A stretch of DNA of 64,000 nt from Verrucosispora sp. NA02020 (GTDB lineage Bacteria > Actinomycetota > Actinomycetes > Mycobacteriales > Micromonosporaceae): positions 4,216,001 to 4,280,000 of the forward strand of contig NZ_CP054923.1 of the NCBI RefSeq assembly GCF_013364215.1. The letters run 5' to 3'. The notes under the pieces are model-generated. The model was not told the origin of the DNA. It ran no database searches and was given only the letters and a program-made list of their open reading frames with translations. Numbering within the stretch: the first letter of the stretch is position 1; the number at the start of each line of letters is the position of its first letter. The position numbers and the translations under genes were made by a program. This document shows positions 34,970 to 43,860 of the stretch, in pieces.

Positions 34970-36079
34970 TCAGACGTCGTACGGGGTGCCGAAGCGGACC
35001 AGGACGTGCCAGAGCTGCTTGAGGTGTTGCAGCGTCTCGGCCGTGGACCCGCGATCGGCCCAGCGGCCGGGGTCGGTGACCACCGAGGCGGCGGCCCGTC
35101 CGATCAGCGCGGCGTGCACCGGCTCCCCCGACCCGGCGAACTCGGCGTGCACGCGGGCGGCCAACGGCGGGATCACCGGCCCACGGAACTCGGCGTCGAC
35201 CTGGTCCACCGGCAGCGCGAACCCAGCGTGCCAGCGCAGCGGGAAACCGTACCGCTCGGCGGCGACCGCGAGGGTGACGCCGGTGGCGGTGCCACGGAAC
35301 GAGGGGTCGACCACCAGTTCGCACACTTCCCGGGCCAGCGTGACCGGCCCGTGGACCTGCGCCTCGACGTAGTCGTCCAGCGCCCGGCCGGCGGTGCGGG
35401 GCACGGTGTCGACGTGCGCGCGTCGGCGCAGCAGCTCCTCGACGAGGGTCGACACGTCCGTGCCCGGCCGCCCCAGCGTGCTGCCGGTGTCTGCGGTCGT
35501 GGCGAGCAGCGCCGCCAGCACCGGTTCGACCACGTCGACGGTGCCGACGTCCCGTGGGCCGAGGTGGCTGTCGCCGACACAGAAGGTGGTGCGGGTCAGC
35601 ACCTCGGGGCGCAGCCGCAGGTGGCAGGAGCCGAAGCGCGGGCACGCGCCGTCCGGGTGGTCCAGCAGGTTCAGGCCGCCGTACTTCGGGCGGTCCCCCG
35701 GGCGCACACCCCGTCGCTGGTACGCGCCGCCGAAGAGTCGCCGTTCCCAGCGGTCCCGGTCGCCGCCCGGGTACGCGCTGAGCCCGCCGTTTGAGATGCC
35801 CGTCTCGAACTGGCTGCGGTAGACGCCCTCGGTGGCGAGCGCCTCGGCCACCGTGCGCCCGTCGGCGAGCAGCCGGTCGGGATGGAAGTTGAGCGTCACG
35901 CGCCCGCCTCGGCCGAACGCGGCGACCAGTCGTTCCGGATCGTGCCGGACGCCGCTGCCGGCCAGCGCCCGACCGATCCGGGCCAGCGCGGCGGGACGGT
36001 CATCCAGCGCCACCTGCCGGACGTGGCGCACCGCCGCGCGCTGGGCGGCGGTCAGCGCGGCGCGGGGGACGGACGGCAT
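34970..36079 (-). CDS. DUF3626 family protein
   Basis: 369 residues that match the DUF3626 family in their core: RVTLNFHPDRLLADGRTVAEALATEGVYRSQFETGISNGGLSAYPGGDRDRWERRLFGGAYQ (read in parts, about 85-145), then KYGGLNL and SFRGTATGVTLAVAAERYGFPLRWHAGF. The function is unknown; some members sit near toxin-like genes. ATG 36079 is chosen; a TTG extension to 36115 is possible. It stands alone between the copy 3 promoter and the formaldehyde operon. Confidence 0.8.
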   Translation of the reverse strand: MPSVPRAALTAAQRAAVRHVRQVALDDRPAALARIGRALAGSGVRHDPERLVAAFGRGGRVTLNFHPDRLLADGRTVAEALATEGVYRSQFETGISNGGLSAYPGGDRDRWERRLFGGAYQRRGVRPGDRPKYGGLNLLDHPDGACPRFGSCHLRLRPEVLTRTTFCVGDSHLGPRDVGTVDVVEPVLAALLATTADTGSTLGRPGTDVSTLVEELLRRRAHVDTVPRTAGRALDDYVEAQVHGPVTLAREVCELVVDPSFRGTATGVTLAVAAERYGFPLRWHAGFALPVDQVDAEFRGPVIPPLAARVHAEFAGSGEPVHAALIGRAAASVVTDPGRWADRGSTAETLQHLKQLWHVLVRFGTPYDV

Positions 36080-36163
36080 CCGCCGAGTGTGGCCAGGACG
36101 ACGGGTCGACGCCAACCCGTAACCGGCCGCAGGGGCAGCGAGGCCACCCCTGCGGCCGTCAGG

Positions 36164-36793
36164 TCAGTGGCCCCGGGCCAGCCACTCGGGGAGCTGCGGA
36201 GCCTCCGCGCCGATGGTGGTGCTGTCGCCGTGACCGGTGTGCACGACGGTCTGCGGCGGCAGCGTGAGCAGCCGGTCCCGGATCGAGTCGACGATGGTGC
36301 CGAAGTCGCTGTACGAGCGGCCGGTGGCGCCCGGTCCGCCGGCGAAGAGGGTGTCGCCGGTGAACACCACGTCGAGGTCGGCGGCGTACAGGCAGCAGGC
36401 GCCGGGACTGTGTCCGGGGGTGTGCAGCACGGTCAGCGGGGTGCCGGCCACCGTGATCGTCTCGCCGTCGGCGAGCGCACCGGCGGGCGGCTCGTCGGGG
36501 TGCACCATGTCCCAGAGCACCCGGTCGGCGGGGTGCAGCAGCACGGGCGCACCGGTGACGCGGGAGAGTTCCGGGGCCACGCGGACGTGGTCGTCGTGGG
36601 CGTGGGTGGCGACGATCGCGGTGACCCGGCGGCCGGCGACCACGGCGAGGATCGCCTCCACGTCGTGCGGGGCGTCGACGACGACGCATTCGGTGTCGTC
36701 GCCGATCACCCAGACGTTGTTGTCGACGTCGAAGGTCTGCCCGTCCAGGGAGAAGGTGCCGGAGGTGACAGTGTGGTCGATGCGGGCGGCCAT
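36164..36793 (-). CDS. Metallo-beta-lactamase fold hydrolase, probable S-formylmycothiol hydrolase
   Basis: 209 residues with the full MBL metal set: THAHDDH (about 63-69), HTPGHSPGA (His about 124), FTGDTLF (Asp) and HTGHGDST (His). The gene overlaps the end of mscR (TGATG). In mycobacteria and relatives the MBL protein next to the mycothiol-dependent formaldehyde dehydrogenase is thought to act as the thioesterase that frees formate from S-formylmycothiol. The assignment here rests on this coupling; the fold alone gives only hydrolase. Confidence 0.85.
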   Translation of the reverse strand: MAARIDHTVTSGTFSLDGQTFDVDNNVWVIGDDTECVVVDAPHDVEAILAVVAGRRVTAIVATHAHDDHVRVAPELSRVTGAPVLLHPADRVLWDMVHPDEPPAGALADGETITVAGTPLTVLHTPGHSPGACCLYAADLDVVFTGDTLFAGGPGATGRSYSDFGTIVDSIRDRLLTLPPQTVVHTGHGDSTTIGAEAPQLPEWLARGH

Positions 36794-37878
36794 CAGAAGA
36801 CCACCACCGAGCGGAGCACGTCGCCGCGGTGCATCCGGGCGAACGCCTCCTCGACGCCGTCGAGCGGGATCTCCTCGGTGACGAAGGCGTCGAGGTCGAG
36901 GCGGCCCTGGAGGTAGAGCTCGGTCAGCATCGGGAAGTCGCGGCTGGGCAGGCAGTCGCCGTACCAGCTGGACTTGAGCGCCCCGCCTCGGCCGAAGACG
37001 TCCAGCAGCGGCAGTTCGACCCGCATGTCGGGCGTGGGTACGCCGACCAGCACGACGGTGCCGGCCAGGTCACGGGCGTAGAAGGCCTGCTTCCAGGTCT
37101 CCGGCCGACCGACGGCGTCGATCACCACGTCGGCGCCGAAGCCGCCGGTGGCGGCCTGGATCTCGGCCACCGGGTCGGTCTCGGAGGCGTTGACGGTGTG
37201 GGTGGCGCCGAAGCGGCGGGCCCAGTCGAGCTTGCGGGAGTCGGTGTCCACCGCGATGATCGTGGTCGCTCCGGCCAGGGCGGCACCGACGACGGCCGCG
37301 TCCCCGACGCCCCCGCAGCCGATCACGGCCACCGAGTCGCCCCGGGTCACGTTGCCGGTGTTCATGGCCGCGCCGAGACCGGCCATCACACCGCAGCCGA
37401 GCAGCCCGACGGCGGCCGGGCGGGCCGCCGGGTCCACCTTGGTGCACTGGCCGGCGTGCACCAGCGTCTTCTCGGCGAACGCGCCGATGCCCAGGGCCGG
37501 GGCGAGTTCGGTGCCGTCGACCAGGGTCATCTTCTGTGCGGCGTTGTGGGTGGCGAAGCAGTACCAGGGGCGACCCCGCCGGCAGGCCCGGCAGACGCCG
37601 CAGACGGCCCGCCAGTTGAGGATCACGAAATCGCCGGGGGCGACCGCGTCGACTCCGGCACCGACCTGTTCGACGATGCCCGCCGCCTCGTGGCCGAGCA
37701 GGAACGGGTAGTCGTCGTTGATGCCGCCCTCGCGGTAGTGCAGGTCGGTGTGGCAGACCCCGCAGGACTGCACGCGTACCACCGCCTCGCCGGGCCCGGG
37801 GTCGGGCACGACGATGTCGGTGACCTCGACGGGCGCGCCCTTGCTCCGCGAGATGACTCCCTTGACCTGCTGGCTCAC
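36793..37878 (-). CDS. mscR: S-(hydroxymethyl)mycothiol dehydrogenase
   Basis: 361-residue zinc alcohol dehydrogenase of the class III-like MSH-dependent type: [14 protein letters not shown] and GHEAAGIVE (catalytic zinc), [15 protein letters not shown] (structural zinc, four Cys), and [16 protein letters not shown] (NAD). Oxidises the formaldehyde adduct of mycothiol, so it detoxifies formaldehyde and can reduce S-nitrosomycothiol. ATG 37878; it overlaps the MFS gene upstream by 4 bases and the hydrolase gene downstream by 1. Confidence 0.95.
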   Translation of the reverse strand: MSQQVKGVISRSKGAPVEVTDIVVPDPGPGEAVVRVQSCGVCHTDLHYREGGINDDYPFLLGHEAAGIVEQVGAGVDAVAPGDFVILNWRAVCGVCRACRRGRPWYCFATHNAAQKMTLVDGTELAPALGIGAFAEKTLVHAGQCTKVDPAARPAAVGLLGCGVMAGLGAAMNTGNVTRGDSVAVIGCGGVGDAAVVGAALAGATTIIAVDTDSRKLDWARRFGATHTVNASETDPVAEIQAATGGFGADVVIDAVGRPETWKQAFYARDLAGTVVLVGVPTPDMRVELPLLDVFGRGGALKSSWYGDCLPSRDFPMLTELYLQGRLDLDAFVTEEIPLDGVEEAFARMHRGDVLRSVVVF

Positions 37879-39287
37879 GCTTTCCTCCTCGTCCGCACCG
37901 ACGCGAAGCGCCGCCGCCGTTGCGCCGCGACGTCGCCGGTGGGGCGGCGACGCGCGCGGTCACTCCCGCTGGCGAACCTACCTGCGGGCGGGCGGCTGGG
38001 CACAGCTTCGGCGCGGCTTGCCGCCGGTCGGTGCCCGCCCTGGTCGCGGCGGGCGGCGTTGCGCCAGCGCAGCACCTGCACCACGCCGACGGCCCAGAGC
38101 ACGTACTGCACCGAGAAGGCCCAGCGGTACGCGGTCAGGTCGGGGGCGGCCCGGCCCGCCGGGGTGACCAGGTCCAGCACCACGCCGATGGTGAGCACCA
38201 GGGTGATCGAGGCGACGAAACCGCCGACGTTGACGATGCCGGCGGCGCTGCCGAGGCGGCTGACCGGGTTGAAGGTCCGGGCGTAGTCGAGACCGATCAT
38301 CGAGCCGGGGCCGCTGAGGGCCAGCACCAGCACCAGCGTGACCAGCAGCCAGCCGGGTGCCCGTCCCGGCCAGGCGAGCAGCACCGTCCAGACGGTGGCG
38401 GTGACGCCGACGACGGCGAAGACCAGCACCGAACGGTGGTGCGGGTGGCGGGCGCACAGATGCGCGACCAGCGGCGCGGTCAGCAGCATCCCCAACGTCA
38501 GGACGGTGAGCAGGGAGGCGGCGGTGGTCGGGCTGAGGCCCTGCCCCTGCACCAGGAACGGGAAGCCCCAGAGCAACGCGAAGACGGTGCCGGAGAACTG
38601 CGTGACGAAGTGGGTCCAGAGCCCGAGCCGGGTGCCCGGGTGCGCCCAGGCGGCGGCGAGCCGCCCGCCGACCGGGGCGGGGGTGGACACGGCGGGCCGA
38701 TGCGGGGTGTCCCGGACGGCGGCGACCACCACCAGCAGCACGGCCGCGCCACCGCCGGCGGCGGTCAGGAAGGCGGTGGTCCAGCCGGTGTGGTGCAGCA
38801 GCGTCACCAGCGGTACGGCGGCCAGCACCGCACCGAGTTGGCCGAGTGTGCCGGTCAACTGGATCAGCAGCGGGTTGCGGCGGCCCGGGAACCAGAACGC
38901 GACCAGGCGCAGCACGCTGATGAAGCTCATCGCGTCGCCGAGACCGATCAGGACGCGGGCGGCCACCGCGAGGCGTACGTCGGCGACCAGGGCGAAGGCG
39001 AGTTGACCGGCGACCATCAGAAGACCGCCGGTGATCAGGAGCCGGCGCGAGCCGTACCGGTCGAGGAGCATCCCGACCGGCACCTGCATCACCGCGTACA
39101 CGGCGAGTTGCGCGACGGTGAGGGTGGCCAGCGTGGCGGCGCTGATGTCGAAGCGTTGCGCCGCCTCCACGCCGGTCACGCCGAGGGAGGTGCGATGGAA
39201 GATCGCCGCGACGTACGCGCTGAGCGCCGCACCCCAGACGAGCAGGGCCCGGCCGGGCGGTGCCGGGAGCGGGGCCGGGGCGCTCAC
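37875..39287 (-). CDS. MFS transporter in the formaldehyde operon
   Basis: 470 residues, 12 membrane helices, of the NNP/ACS-like MFS type ([20 protein letters not shown] is motif A, about 72-91). The last 60 residues are a basic, Arg/Ala-rich cytoplasmic tail ([16 protein letters not shown]..., ending RTRRKA) that overlaps mscR by 4 bases. GTG 39287. The substrate is unknown; the operon suggests a methylated or C1-releasing compound, which would explain the formaldehyde enzymes (inference). Confidence 0.85.
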   Translation of the reverse strand: MSAPAPLPAPPGRALLVWGAALSAYVAAIFHRTSLGVTGVEAAQRFDISAATLATLTVAQLAVYAVMQVPVGMLLDRYGSRRLLITGGLLMVAGQLAFALVADVRLAVAARVLIGLGDAMSFISVLRLVAFWFPGRRNPLLIQLTGTLGQLGAVLAAVPLVTLLHHTGWTTAFLTAAGGGAAVLLVVVAAVRDTPHRPAVSTPAPVGGRLAAAWAHPGTRLGLWTHFVTQFSGTVFALLWGFPFLVQGQGLSPTTAASLLTVLTLGMLLTAPLVAHLCARHPHHRSVLVFAVVGVTATVWTVLLAWPGRAPGWLLVTLVLVLALSGPGSMIGLDYARTFNPVSRLGSAAGIVNVGGFVASITLVLTIGVVLDLVTPAGRAAPDLTAYRWAFSVQYVLWAVGVVQVLRWRNAARRDQGGHRPAASRAEAVPSRPPAGRFASGSDRARRRPTGDVAAQRRRRFASVRTRRKA

Positions 39288-39315
39288 GAGGGGGTGCCGG
39301 GGTGCGAAGCGGTGG

Positions 39316-39987
39316 TCACACGCTCACCGGGGATCCCAGGAACACGCGTGCGGAGGTGTCGATGTGCGCGGCCACGGCGGCGAGCCAGGCCTGCGGGTCG
39401 TCGCCGTCGAGGGCGGCGAGTTGTGCGGCGTGCTCGGTCAGGGCCGCCTCGGCCCAGCGGGGCGAGAGCCGGAAGCTCGCCTCGCCCATCCGGACCTGCC
39501 GGTCCCGTAGCCGTTGGTACAGCTCGGCGAGGATCTCGTTGCCGGCGGCGTCGACCACGGTGGCGTGGAACGCCCGGTCGGCGGCCATCAGGGCGGTCAG
39601 GTCACCGGCGGCGTGTGCGGCGCGCATCTCGGCGAGCCGCTCGGCCAACCGGTCACGGATCTCGGCGCGGCGGGGCCAGATGCGCTCGGCGGCGTGCACC
39701 TCGACGAGTCGGCGGGCCTCCACCACGTCGGCGATCTCGCGGGCGGACACCGGCAGGATCAGTGCGCCCCGCTTGGGATAGAGGCGGACCAGTCCCTCGG
39801 TCTCCAGGCGCAGCAGCGCCTCCCGGACCGGGGTCCGCGAGACGCCGGTCGCCTCGGCGATCTCGCCCTCGCTGACCAGGGCGCCGCCCGCGTACAGCTG
39901 CTCCAGGATGGCGCGTTTGAGGTGGTGGTAGGCCCGTTCGGCGGCGGAGGGCACGGCGACTCGACCGGCCACCGAGGGATGCGTCAT
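39316..39987 (-). CDS. GntR-family regulator (FadR subfamily)
   Basis: 223 residues: N-terminal GntR winged helix (AERAYHHLKRAILEQLYAGG, then SEGEIAEATGVSRTPVREALLRLETEGLV, about 15-75) and a FadR-type all-helical FCD ligand domain (AADRAFHATVVDAAGNEIL, about 140-158, with metal/ligand His). First gene before the MFS, mscR and hydrolase genes, 28 nt apart, so it likely controls its own operon. A TCCGT-N6-ACGGA dyad at 39999-40014, just before the start, is a possible operator. Ligand unknown. Confidence 0.9.
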   Translation of the reverse strand: MTHPSVAGRVAVPSAAERAYHHLKRAILEQLYAGGALVSEGEIAEATGVSRTPVREALLRLETEGLVRLYPKRGALILPVSAREIADVVEARRLVEVHAAERIWPRRAEIRDRLAERLAEMRAAHAAGDLTALMAADRAFHATVVDAAGNEILAELYQRLRDRQVRMGEASFRLSPRWAEAALTEHAAQLAALDGDDPQAWLAAVAAHIDTSARVFLGSPVSV

Positions 39988-40051
39988 GTATCTATCATCC
40001 GTCCGACAACGGACGTCGATGCGACCGGGGTGACCGGCGCGGACGCCCGCA

Positions 40052-40897
40052 CTAGTGCGGGCGGCGCACCCGGCCCCGGTTGCCGACGGCGGTCAGCAGG
40101 CGGCCGTGACCGACCGGCGCGACCCGGGCCATCAGGTCCGGCAGCCGGGCCGACCAGCCGATCAGGACCCGTCCCCGGCGGCGGGCCACCCCGCGCAGCA
40201 CCGCCTCGGCAGCGGTCCTCGGGTCGATGGTGAGCAGCCGCTCGAACCGCTGCCGGCCCACCTCGTACTCGGCCTCGTCCACGCCGCTGCCCACGCGGGC
40301 GTCGCGGGCGATGCGGGTCCGGATGCCGCCGGGGTGCACGCAGGTCACGCCGACGCCGTCGGCGGCGAGCTCGTGTCGCAGCGCCTCGGTGAAGCCACGG
40401 ACGGCGAACTTGCTGGCCGCGTAGGCGACCTGCCCGGGCGGGGCGATCAGACCGAAGAGGCTGGAGACGGTGACCAGGTGCGCCCCGGGCGCGGCCTTCA
40501 GCGCCGGCAGCAGGGCGTGGGTCAGCTGCGCCACAGCCCGGAAGTTGACCTCCATCACCCAGCTGAACTCGTCGAACGTCACCTCGTCGAAACGCCCGCC
40601 GAGCGCCACCCCGGCGTTGTTGACCAGCAGCCGGATGACCGGATGCCGGTCCCGGACCTGCCCGGCGACCGCCCCGGTGGCCGCCGCGTCGGCCAGGTCG
40701 ACCACGCACGTGTCGACCGCCCGGCCGGGGTGTGCGGCGCGGACGGCGTCGGCCACCGCGTCGAGCCCGGCGGCGTCGCGGTCCAGCAGGACCAGTGCCG
40801 CGCCGCGTCGGGCCAGGCCGTGTGCCAGGGCCGCCCCGATGCCACCGGCCGCGCCGGTCACCACCGCGGTGCCGTCGGTGAAGTCGAACCTACGCAT
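40052..40897 (-). CDS. Short-chain dehydrogenase
   Basis: 281 residues: TGAAGGIGAALAHGLARRG (NAD(P) site, about 15), LLVNNAGVALGG, VSSLFGLIAPPGQVAYAASKFA (Ser, Tyr, Lys near 143-160) and HPGGIRTRIA. C-terminal extension of about 60 residues, as in SDRs linked to Baeyer-Villiger type flavoproteins. The start overlaps the flavoprotein monooxygenase gene by 8 bases, so the two enzymes act in one pathway, probably on an alcohol/ketone pair (inference). Confidence 0.92.
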   Translation of the reverse strand: MRRFDFTDGTAVVTGAAGGIGAALAHGLARRGAALVLLDRDAAGLDAVADAVRAAHPGRAVDTCVVDLADAAATGAVAGQVRDRHPVIRLLVNNAGVALGGRFDEVTFDEFSWVMEVNFRAVAQLTHALLPALKAAPGAHLVTVSSLFGLIAPPGQVAYAASKFAVRGFTEALRHELAADGVGVTCVHPGGIRTRIARDARVGSGVDEAEYEVGRQRFERLLTIDPRTAAEAVLRGVARRRGRVLIGWSARLPDLMARVAPVGHGRLLTAVGNRGRVRRPH

Positions 40898-42371
40898 CGA
40901 CAGCGCTCCCTCGTGGCGTGCCGGCCGCGTCGAAGCGGACCCCGGCGTCGGTGACCCGCCCGTAGCGCAGCATCAGCAGGTCACGCGGATAGTTCTGGTG
41001 CAGACGCCAGGGCGGGCGGTGGCCCTGCGACGGCAGGTGCGCCAGGCCACGGCGGACGTACCCGGAGGTCAGGTCGATCAGCGGCGCCCGCCGCCCGTCG
41101 GGCGGGGCGAGCGGGGTGACCACCCGGGTCCCGGTGCGGTCCAGGTGGCGCAGCAGCCGGCACACGTACTCGGCGACCAGGTCGGACTTCAGCGTCCAGG
41201 AGGCGTTGGTGTAGCCCAGCGTCATGGCGAAGTTCGGCACGCCGGAGAGCATCATGCCCTTGTAGGCGACCGTCCCGGGCAGGTCCACGTCGACGCCGTC
41301 CACCCGCAGCGTCATGCCGCCGAGCGCGAGCAGGTCGAGCCCGGTGGCGGTGACCACCACGTCGGCCGGCAGTTCCGCGCCGCCGGTGAGCCGGACGCCG
41401 TGCGCGGTGAACGTCTCGACGGTGTCGGTCACCACGCTGGCCCGCCCGGCGGAGAGGGCGTCGAACAGGTCACCGTCGGGCACCACGCAGAGCCGCTGGT
41501 CCCACGGGTCGTAGCTCGGCGTGAAGTGGCGGTCGACGTCGTACCCGGCCGGCAGCCGCCGGGTCACGGCCCGCCGCAGCAACGCCCGGACCAGCCCGGG
41601 CGCCCGCCGGCTGAGCTGGTAGGTGGCGGCCGTGGCCAGCACGTTCTTCGACCGGATCAGCGGGTACGCCAGCCGAGCCGGCAGGCGCCGCCGCAGCGTG
41701 TCGGCGACCGCGTCCCGGGCGGGCAGCGCCAGCACGTACGTCGGGGACCGTTGCAGCATGGTCACGTGGGCGGCGCGCCGTGCCAGTGCCGGGACCAGCG
41801 TGACGGCGGTGGCACCGCTGCCGATCACCACCACGGTACGACCCGAGTGGTCGAGGTCGGCCGGCCAGTGCTGCGGGTGCACGATCCGCCCGGTGAACCG
41901 CTCCTGCCCGGGAAAGTGCGGCGTGTGCCCGGCGTCGTAGCGGTAGTAGCCGGTGCAGGCGTACAGGAAGTCGCAGGTGAGCACCACGGTGTCGGCGGTG
42001 TCGGCACGGTGCACGTGCACCGTCCAGCGGGCCCGTTCGCTGTCCCACTCGGCACGGACGACCCGGTGCCGGAAACGGATGTGCCGGGTCACGTCGTACG
42101 CGTCGGCGGTGCGTCGCAGGTAGTCGAGGATCGTGCCGCCCTCGGCGATCGCCGTCGGCGCGGTCCACGGCGCGAAGGAGTAGCCGAGGGTGAACATGTC
42201 GGAGTCCGAGCGCACCCCGGGGTAACGGAACAGGTCCCAGGTGCCGCCGAGGTCGTCGCGGGCCTCCAGCACGGCGTACGTCTTGTCGGGGCAGCGGCGA
42301 CGCAGGTGGCAGGCGGCGCCGATACCGGAGAGCCCGGCACCCACGATGAGCACGTCGACATGGTCGGACAT
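40890..42371 (-). CDS. Flavin-containing monooxygenase (EthA/Baeyer-Villiger type)
   Basis: 493 residues: FAD site DVLIVGAGLSGIGAACHL (about 5-22), the fingerprint-like region FPGQERFTGRIVHPQHW (BVMO-type FxGxxxHxxxW variant, about 152-168), NADPH site VVIGSGATAVTLVPAL, and a late ATGLDLL. The family includes EthA, which activates ethionamide. Converts ketones to esters or oxidises S/N. ATG 42371 follows GGGAGG; the frame extends further upstream but that part is not homologous. Upstream of the SDR gene and coupled to it. Confidence 0.9.
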   Translation of the reverse strand: MSDHVDVLIVGAGLSGIGAACHLRRRCPDKTYAVLEARDDLGGTWDLFRYPGVRSDSDMFTLGYSFAPWTAPTAIAEGGTILDYLRRTADAYDVTRHIRFRHRVVRAEWDSERARWTVHVHRADTADTVVLTCDFLYACTGYYRYDAGHTPHFPGQERFTGRIVHPQHWPADLDHSGRTVVVIGSGATAVTLVPALARRAAHVTMLQRSPTYVLALPARDAVADTLRRRLPARLAYPLIRSKNVLATAATYQLSRRAPGLVRALLRRAVTRRLPAGYDVDRHFTPSYDPWDQRLCVVPDGDLFDALSAGRASVVTDTVETFTAHGVRLTGGAELPADVVVTATGLDLLALGGMTLRVDGVDVDLPGTVAYKGMMLSGVPNFAMTLGYTNASWTLKSDLVAEYVCRLLRHLDRTGTRVVTPLAPPDGRRAPLIDLTSGYVRRGLAHLPSQGHRPPWRLHQNYPRDLLMLRYGRVTDAGVRFDAAGTPRGSAVDA

Positions 42372-42468
42372 CGGCTCGCCTCCCGCTCCCCTGCTGGTGC
42401 CCCGGACCCTACCCAGCCCCGCCGGGCGGCCTACCCCACCCCGGCGCGCCCATCCGCCGCGCGGTGCG

Positions 42469-43128
42469 CTACTCCCCGGCGGCGGTGACCAGTGTCGCGG
42501 CCGGGACCAGCAGGGCGCGTTCGTCGGCGCTCTGGGCGGGGTCGGCGCGGCGTCGCGCCACGGCCGCGTCGACCAGGGGTACGGCGTGACCACGGATCGC
42601 CCGCAGGTAGGCGCGCATCAGCTCCCCCGCCTCGGCCGCCATCGGCTGGTCCCGGTCCACGGCGACCTGGGCGAGGATGAGGGCGGTCATCGCCACGTCC
42701 AGCCCCGGTGCGCCGTGCCGCACGTTGTGCCAGTCGATCAGCACCGGCCCGGGCGGTTCGAGGACGACGTTGTCCGGGTGCAGGTCCAGGTGCAGGATCC
42801 GCTCGCCGTCTGCCGCGTCGGGCAGCGGTGCGACGGCGTGCAGGCGGCGGTGCAGGTCGGCCAGGACCGCGGCGGCCGCCTCGACGTCGATTCCACCGGT
42901 GAGCAGCGCGTGCAGCATGGTCGGGCCGGACAGCCGCCGCATCACCAGATCCGTGCCGTCGGCGTGGTGCACCCGGGGCACCGGGTAGCCGACGGCGTGC
43001 AGGTGGGCCATGAAACGGGCCTCGACGGCCACGTCGCCGCCGGCCCGGTAGCGGCGTAGGACCCGCTCGCCGTCCAGCGCGTACACGTCGGCTTCCCGGC
43101 CGGAGGCCAGGGGGATCGGGTCCGTCAC
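42469..43128 (-). CDS. Aminoglycoside phosphotransferase-family kinase
   Basis: 219 residues with an APH/choline kinase-like fold: GREADVYALDGERVLRRYR (nucleotide loop and Lys-equivalent Arg), LHLDLHPDNVVL (H-x-D-x4-N, about 115-126) and VLIDWHNVRHGAPGLDVA (metal Asp). Targets of stand-alone members are unknown; resistance should not be assumed. GTG 43128 is chosen at the start of homology. Divergent from the pseudo-ABC operon, with about 110 nt between. Confidence 0.85.
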   Translation of the reverse strand: MTDPIPLASGREADVYALDGERVLRRYRAGGDVAVEARFMAHLHAVGYPVPRVHHADGTDLVMRRLSGPTMLHALLTGGIDVEAAAAVLADLHRRLHAVAPLPDAADGERILHLDLHPDNVVLEPPGPVLIDWHNVRHGAPGLDVAMTALILAQVAVDRDQPMAAEAGELMRAYLRAIRGHAVPLVDAAVARRRADPAQSADERALLVPAATLVTAAGE

Positions 43129-43236
43129 GACAGCGACGGTAGCCCGTCGACGCGCGGTTCCACGGTGGACTTCGGGGGGACACTGTGCGTGGTCGACCTG
43201 TGCCACTCTGAACGACGGGGTCGGTCGCTGGAGGTG

Positions 43237-43860
43237 ATGGTCACGCTACGCACGCAGCAACTCGTCGCCGTGCCGGACGTCCCACCGCTCGACGTCGACG
43301 TGCCCGTCGGGGCGACGGCGGCACTGGTCGCCGAACCCGGCGTGGGCACCTCCGTGGTCCGGGTGGTGGTCGGGTTGGTCGCGCCGGTCAGCGGCCGGAT
43401 CCTGGTCGGCGAGCGGGACGTCACCGACCTGCCGCCACCGCGTCGGCGCATCGGGTACGTGCCGGCCGGAGGTGCCCTGCTGCCGCACCTGACCGTCGGC
43501 CGCAACATCTCCTACGGCCAGCGCCGCCGCCAGCGGGTCCACGACGTCGCCGACGACTGGGCGTCCACCCTGGTCGACCGGCTCGAACTCTCCCCGACCC
43601 TGGGGCTCCGGCCGCACCAGATCTCGGAGGCGCAGCGGTTCCGGGTCGCCCTCGCGCGGGCCATGGCGTGCCTGCCCGAGGTGCTGGTGGTCGACCTGCC
43701 CACCCCGGTCGACGGGGTGCGCCTCACCCCGCTGCTGGACCGGCTGTCCCCACCGGATTCCCCCCGTGTCACCGTGCTGATCGGCTCGGGGCACCCCGAG
43801 GTGCTGGCCGAGGTGCCCACGCAGGTTCCGGTACGGGCCGCCGACGGGGCGACGGCGTGA
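43237..43860 (+). CDS. Degenerate ABC-transporter nucleotide-binding protein (pseudo-ATPase)
   Basis: 207 residues with the overall ABC layout but its active site lost. Walker A reads AEPGVGTSV (32-40): Lys is replaced by Thr. The Q-loop reads GYVPAGGALLPH, without Gln. The signature is ISEAQRFRVALARAM in place of LSGGQ. Walker B is VLVVDLP, with Leu for the catalytic Glu. Only an H-loop-like His (GSGHPE) remains. The MalK regulatory C-terminus is missing. ATP hydrolysis is unlikely. The start is uncertain: ATG 43237 or GTG 43234, with GGAGG unusually close. It overlaps the next gene by GTGA. It may be a structural partner or sensor of the permease. Confidence 0.8.
   Translation: MVTLRTQQLVAVPDVPPLDVDVPVGATAALVAEPGVGTSVVRVVVGLVAPVSGRILVGERDVTDLPPPRRRIGYVPAGGALLPHLTVGRNISYGQRRRQRVHDVADDWASTLVDRLELSPTLGLRPHQISEAQRFRVALARAMACLPEVLVVDLPTPVDGVRLTPLLDRLSPPDSPRVTVLIGSGHPEVLAEVPTQVPVRAADGATA

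Noticed and set aside
42469..43128. Aminoglycoside resistance gene
   Set aside because: Only the general APH fold is visible; stand-alone members in actinomycetes are mostly of unknown function.
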